Part shown: positions 61,289 through 64,000 of the stretch, in pieces
Position numbering within the stretch: the stretch's first letter is position 1
Layout of the letters: each line of letters opens with the position of its first letter
Assembly (NCBI RefSeq): GCF_009828835.1
Contig: NZ_WTTB01000003.1
Location: forward strand, 62,001 to 126,000
Source: Erysipelothrix urinaevulpis
GTDB taxonomy: Bacteria; Bacillota_I; Bacilli_A; Erysipelotrichales; Erysipelotrichaceae
Direction of reading: 5' to 3'
Length of the DNA: 64,000 nt
Made by a program: the position numbers and the translations under genes
Notes under the pieces: model-generated
Seen by the model: the letters and a program-made list of their open reading frames with translations, nothing else
Told to the model about the DNA's origin: nothing
Databases searched by the model: none

Positions 61289-61523
61289 GCTTATCACCTC
61301 GTTCAATTATTTCGTGCAAGGTAATAGCTAGCGTCGAGATAAGCGTCAAAGTATGTTCGAGAGTTTCTGTATGGTTAATCTTTTTATTAAGCATGTCACG
61401 CTTTAAATTGAGCGCATCAACATGAACACTTTTCAGATTATTCTTAATGTGATAATCAGGTTCGTAAGGACGTTCGTTTAATTTCCTCATGTGTGCTTGT
61501 TTAGTCTTTTCAAAATCACTCAT
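61281..61523 (-). CDS. Small hypothetical phage protein, 80 aa
   Basis: The 80-residue product (FEKTKQAHMRKLNERPYEPD, TLTLISTLAITLHEIIERG) has a basic N-terminal part and an amphipathic helix at the end. No known family. It is in the early/middle operon between rusA and the ArpU-type gene. Confidence 0.65.
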   Translation of the reverse strand: MSDFEKTKQAHMRKLNERPYEPDYHIKNNLKSVHVDALNLKRDMLNKKINHTETLEHTLTLISTLAITLHEIIERGDKLD

Positions 61524-61568
61524 ATTTTTCCAACTCCTTTTTTAGGTATTACATTCATTACTCTTAAT

Positions 61569-61964
61569 TCATTTAAGTTCATTAATTTGTATATATATTC
61601 CTGGTATACCACTATGAAACTTTTCCACTAGCATAGACGAAACTTCAGCATCATCTTTCCAAAACTTTAGATCAGTCATTGAGTCAAGCAATAACTTCTG
61701 AACATTATCCAAATCAGGCTTTGTAGTTTTATATTGACCATCGACTGATTTCTTTGTCATCGGATATATCCACTTGACCACAAGCTGAATCGGACCCTTC
61801 ATTGGTTCATCGGGAACATGATTGTATAAATGTCCCATTAATTTTGAGCGTGCTGCTTTGACTTTATCTGGCTCATAAAATATTGGCTTCCCTGATACTA
61901 CTCTTACTTGTTTCTGCTGATGAGTCGTAGTCGGCGGTTGCATTGGCATAAAGAACTCGATCAC
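61569..61964 (-). CDS. RusA-family Holliday junction resolvase
   Basis: RusA resolves Holliday junctions in phage recombination. The 131-residue protein has the acidic catalytic residues in KPDLDNVQKLLLDSM (Asp84, Asp86) and FWKDDAEVSS (Asp104/105), and the start PMQPPTTTHQQKQVRVVSGK. It overlaps the upstream gene by four bases. Confidence 0.92.
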   Translation of the reverse strand: MIEFFMPMQPPTTTHQQKQVRVVSGKPIFYEPDKVKAARSKLMGHLYNHVPDEPMKGPIQLVVKWIYPMTKKSVDGQYKTTKPDLDNVQKLLLDSMTDLKFWKDDAEVSSMLVEKFHSGIPGIYIQINELK

Positions 61965-62416
61965 TCTGTCGCCTCTTTTTCAAATGCTTCGTAAACCATT
62001 CCACGTTCTTCACATAATGTTTTAAACTCACTAACTGTAAAAGCTGATATATACGATCCTCTATCACCTTTCCTTCTTATCATTTGTGTTTCATATCGAG
62101 GAGAGTAGCTGAAATAAATTCTATTGTTATTCATTTCATTACCTTTAAAACCCTTCAACTTCCAATAAAACTTCTCTTGTTTTTCACGTTCTTCGATTGG
62201 TGTTAGTGAATATTTAATTGTAAGGTTTATTAATTCGGTTTTTCTTTCAAGGTCCATGTCTTTAAATTCAATATAGTCAGTGTCAATTATTCCAATTATT
62301 TTTTTGTTTATTTGTATCAGTGCATTTTCTCCATCTTTTGTTATGAAAATCTGACCGTTATCAAATATTTTATACCCCAATTTATTTAATTCAACAGTAA
62401 ACTCTTTAGTAGTCAT
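61961..62416 (-). CDS. Hypothetical phage protein, 151 aa
   Basis: The 151-residue product has an N-terminal beta-rich part (LGYKIFDNGQIFITKDGENA) and a C-terminal segment (SPRYETQMIRRKGDRGSYIS) that recurs in other Firmicute phages next to rusA. I cannot name a function. ATGA overlaps with both neighbours show tight coupling. Confidence 0.7.
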   Translation of the reverse strand: MTTKEFTVELNKLGYKIFDNGQIFITKDGENALIQINKKIIGIIDTDYIEFKDMDLERKTELINLTIKYSLTPIEEREKQEKFYWKLKGFKGNEMNNNRIYFSYSPRYETQMIRRKGDRGSYISAFTVSEFKTLCEERGMVYEAFEKEATE

Positions 62417-62592
62417 GTTTCATCCTCCTCAATTTTTACTACTACTAATCTATTTCCTTTATTTCGCCTTTTGTTTTCTGGTGTTGCTAAAAAATAGATT
62501 GTATTTTTCTTTACATTCAAATAATCGGAGAGTTCTTGAGCAGTTCCAATCGTTATAAAATCATCGCCTTTGTAAAGGGCATACTCATTCAC
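62413..62592 (-). CDS. Small phage protein, 59 aa (GTG start)
   Basis: This gene begins with GTG (VNEYALYKGDDFITIGTAQE) after GGAGGGATGAAGA, and ends RNKGNRLVVVKIEEDET. A helix-turn-helix-like ELSDYLNVKKNTIYFLATPE suggests a small DNA-binding protein, a kind common in phages. It overlaps the next gene by four bases (ATGA). Confidence 0.75.
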   Translation of the reverse strand: MNEYALYKGDDFITIGTAQELSDYLNVKKNTIYFLATPENKRRNKGNRLVVVKIEEDET

Positions 62593-62607
62593 TCTTCATC
62601 CCTCCTT

Positions 62608-62880
62608 TTAATTTTCATAATACCCTCTGTTTCTTTCTTGTTCGTTTTTAGCTTCTCTAAAATAATTTCCATATAAATCAGGAACAACTAATTGTTGATC
62701 AAGTGCTTCTTTCAAATTAATAGCTTGGCCATCAATTCGAACAAAAAGTTCATTTGCTTTAAATACATTTACTTCAACATCATATTCAGTTTCAAGACTA
62801 GCAATTACTTCATTTTTATTTTTGTTATTAAACATATCTGCAATTCCATATCGATGTGATTTCTTATGATATACTTTCAA
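62608..62880 (-). CDS. Hypothetical phage protein, 90 aa
   Basis: The 90-residue product (KSHRYGIADMFNNKNKNEVI, LFVRIDGQAINLKEALDQQL) is charged and mixed alpha/beta with no family I recognise. It follows a repeat- and hairpin-rich region at 62881-63145 on its upstream side. Confidence 0.65.
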   Translation of the reverse strand: MKVYHKKSHRYGIADMFNNKNKNEVIASLETEYDVEVNVFKANELFVRIDGQAINLKEALDQQLVVPDLYGNYFREAKNEQERNRGYYEN

Positions 62881-62904
62881 ATTGTTTTCAACCTTTCTTT
62901 TTAC

Positions 62905-63145
62905 GCGATTGTCAATGGAAGGGAAGGAGTTGTTGTTGTGCGTAAGCTATCGCACAACTACTTACCCATTGACCACCAGGGAAAATACTTGTATTACCCC
63001 CTTTAGGGGGTACTTTTTCTTCCCTAGGGAAATTCTCGGTATTTTCTCGAGTTTTTCACTAAGTAGGGAAACAGGGAAAATACTCGACTTTTTCCCTTAA
63101 AACTATTTAGGGAAAGAAAGAAAATAACTCGACATTTTCCTTTCC
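62905..63145. other. Repeat- and hairpin-rich region beside the phage replication gene
   Basis: These ~240 bases contain a nested inverted repeat (outer GTCAATGG/CCATTGAC at 62911-62918 and 62966-62973; inner GTTGTGCG/CGCACAAC at 62935-62942 and 62951-62958), a G/C hairpin TACCCCC/GGGGGTA near 62994-63012 followed by a T run, the direct repeat CAGGGAAAATACTYG (62977 and 63072), and three CTCGA sites (about 63046, 63083, 63128) within AT-rich palindromic surroundings. It is a good candidate for the phage replication origin or a regulatory RNA. Confidence 0.6.
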
Positions 63146-64000
63146 CTATTTCTTCCCTACAATGCCTTCATCGATCCAAAAACCACCATGTTCTTTTATT
63201 CTATTTCTCACAGTTTTTTCTGTTACTCCCATGTATTCTGCCAGTTCATCTATTGTTATTTCATCACCTAAATCTAGCGTATTATAAGCGGTTTCTATCG
63301 CCTCTTTTCGTTCGCTTTTTCGTTCTTCAGCTGTTTTCTTTTTGGAAAAATTCTTCTTCCATGTTTGCTGATTCATTCCTTCTGGATCTAAATCTGCAAG
63401 AACACCGACCTCATCCACTAAGTGTGTTGGATAATTAAACCATAGATTCACCGGTGGAAATTTAGGGTATTCACGAAGAGTTCCCTCGACTCGCCAAGCT
63501 GATAAATTGCTCATTTCTTTTTCTAACTGTTGAACTCTAACATCTATTTGACTAACGTCTTTTTTGGATAAAACATTATTTAAATACGTTCTCATTTGTG
63601 CTTTTGATAATTTATCATCTTCACTAACAACTTCTTCAAAATAATCAGGCTTGCGTTTTTCTAGTTCTTCTGCGTATATTCGAGCAGTGTTCCTATCGCG
63701 TTCATGGTCCAACAATTTATCAGTAAGTTCTAACTCCACTAAATCAATAAGAGCATCAGGGTCACGAGCAAATACTCCCGAACCACTTGCACGGTCCATA
63801 GATTTCTTGCCGCCCTGGCTACCTTTCGAATGGTGATGACAATAGATGACTGATGAACCTAATTCACTGGCCACTTTGTCAAATTGATTTGTAAAGTGTG
63901 CCATTTGGTCCGCAGAGTTTTCATCACCAGTAATAACCTTATAGATAGGGTCAATAATAACAGCAATGTAATCTTTCTTCTGTGCACGTCTAATTAATTT
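63146..64000 (-). CDS. Phage AAA ATPase (RepA/AAA-25-like helicase), C-terminal part
   Basis: The reading enters from the window edge (KLIRRAQKKDYIAVIIDPIY), so the Walker A motif lies outside. YIAVIIDPIYKVITGDENSA is the Walker B region; VIYCHHHSKGSQGGKKSMDR and ASGSGVFARDPDALIDLVEL are typical of RepA-like AAA-25 ATPases used in phage replication. The C-terminal ~50 residues form a winged helix (ITIDELAEYMGVTEKTVRN). It is the last gene visible and lies just upstream of the repeat-rich region. Confidence 0.88.
   Translation of the reverse strand, partial: KLIRRAQKKDYIAVIIDPIYKVITGDENSADQMAHFTNQFDKVASELGSSVIYCHHHSKGSQGGKKSMDRASGSGVFARDPDALIDLVELELTDKLLDHERDRNTARIYAEELEKRKPDYFEEVVSEDDKLSKAQMRTYLNNVLSKKDVSQIDVRVQQLEKEMSNLSAWRVEGTLREYPKFPPVNLWFNYPTHLVDEVGVLADLDPEGMNQQTWKKNFSKKKTAEERKSERKEAIETAYNTLDLGDEITIDELAEYMGVTEKTVRNRIKEHGGFWIDEGIVGKK

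Noticed and set aside
62882-63100. 72-codon plus-strand open frame in the repeat-rich phage region
   Set aside because: It is formed by the hairpins and repeats, has no binding site, and would be the only plus-strand gene in the prophage segment.

Overview
The window is AT-rich, low-GC Gram-positive chromosome. The ribosomal gene order (str, S10, spc and alpha clusters in one run, then ecfA1-ecfA2-ecfT-truA-rplM-rpsI), the missing rpmD, and the MupG-type and EcfT-type genes fit Bacillota close to Erysipelotrichia; Erysipelothrix or a near relative is my best guess, from gene content and memory of these families only. Almost every gene is on the minus strand.

Layout. (1) 1-4.7 kb: a partial Na/Pi transporter gene, a metallophosphoesterase, tRNA-Ala and tRNA-Ile behind a consensus promoter, small unknown genes, an AraC/effector-domain regulator split by one in-frame stop, and a NERD protein. 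(2) 4.8-10.5 kb: an accessory region. A LytTR regulator with two membrane proteins lies beside three tandem bacteriocin cassettes. Each cassette has a peptide with a near-identical double-glycine-type leader followed by a small membrane protein, and each is preceded by a fossil of the C-terminus of an HlyD-type secretion protein. The C39-peptidase ABC exporter that should serve them is reduced to its peptidase domain plus frameshifted scraps. (3) 10.5-12.2 kb: a Schlafen-AlbA/ATPase-type regulator whose promoter abuts an array of 22 ten-base CTAG-containing repeats. (4) 12.2-40.4 kb: translation and housekeeping genes. The usual rplQ-ecfA1 junction is interrupted by mupG, a MurNAc/GlcNAc-type kinase gene, a small membrane protein gene and pepT. 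The str operon, a PspC-domain gene and an AI-2E-family permease follow. (5) 40.5-41.0 kb: plus-strand tRNA-Ser, tRNA-Asp and tRNA-Gly. (6) 41.2-64.0 kb: a siphovirus prophage, read from its lysis end (lysin, holin) back through tail, head and packaging genes to replication genes, and running off the window. The integrase and second attachment site lie outside.

How the parts work together. The ribosomal, SecY, RpoA, Adk, Map and IF-1 genes form a near-continuous expression unit with consensus promoters ahead of rpsL, rpsJ and rplM. MupG and the sugar kinase form a cell-wall recycling pair. In the prophage, the tail chaperone genes are joined by a U UUU UUA slippery site in the correct phase for -1 frameshifting. 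The minor head protein carries a C-terminal polymorphic-toxin-like domain with a small gene immediately behind it that could be its immunity factor.

The least explained elements are the CTAG repeat array, the decayed and amplified bacteriocin cassettes, the MuF-toxin/immunity candidate and a multi-hairpin, repeat-rich stretch at 62.9-63.15 kb beside the phage replication gene.
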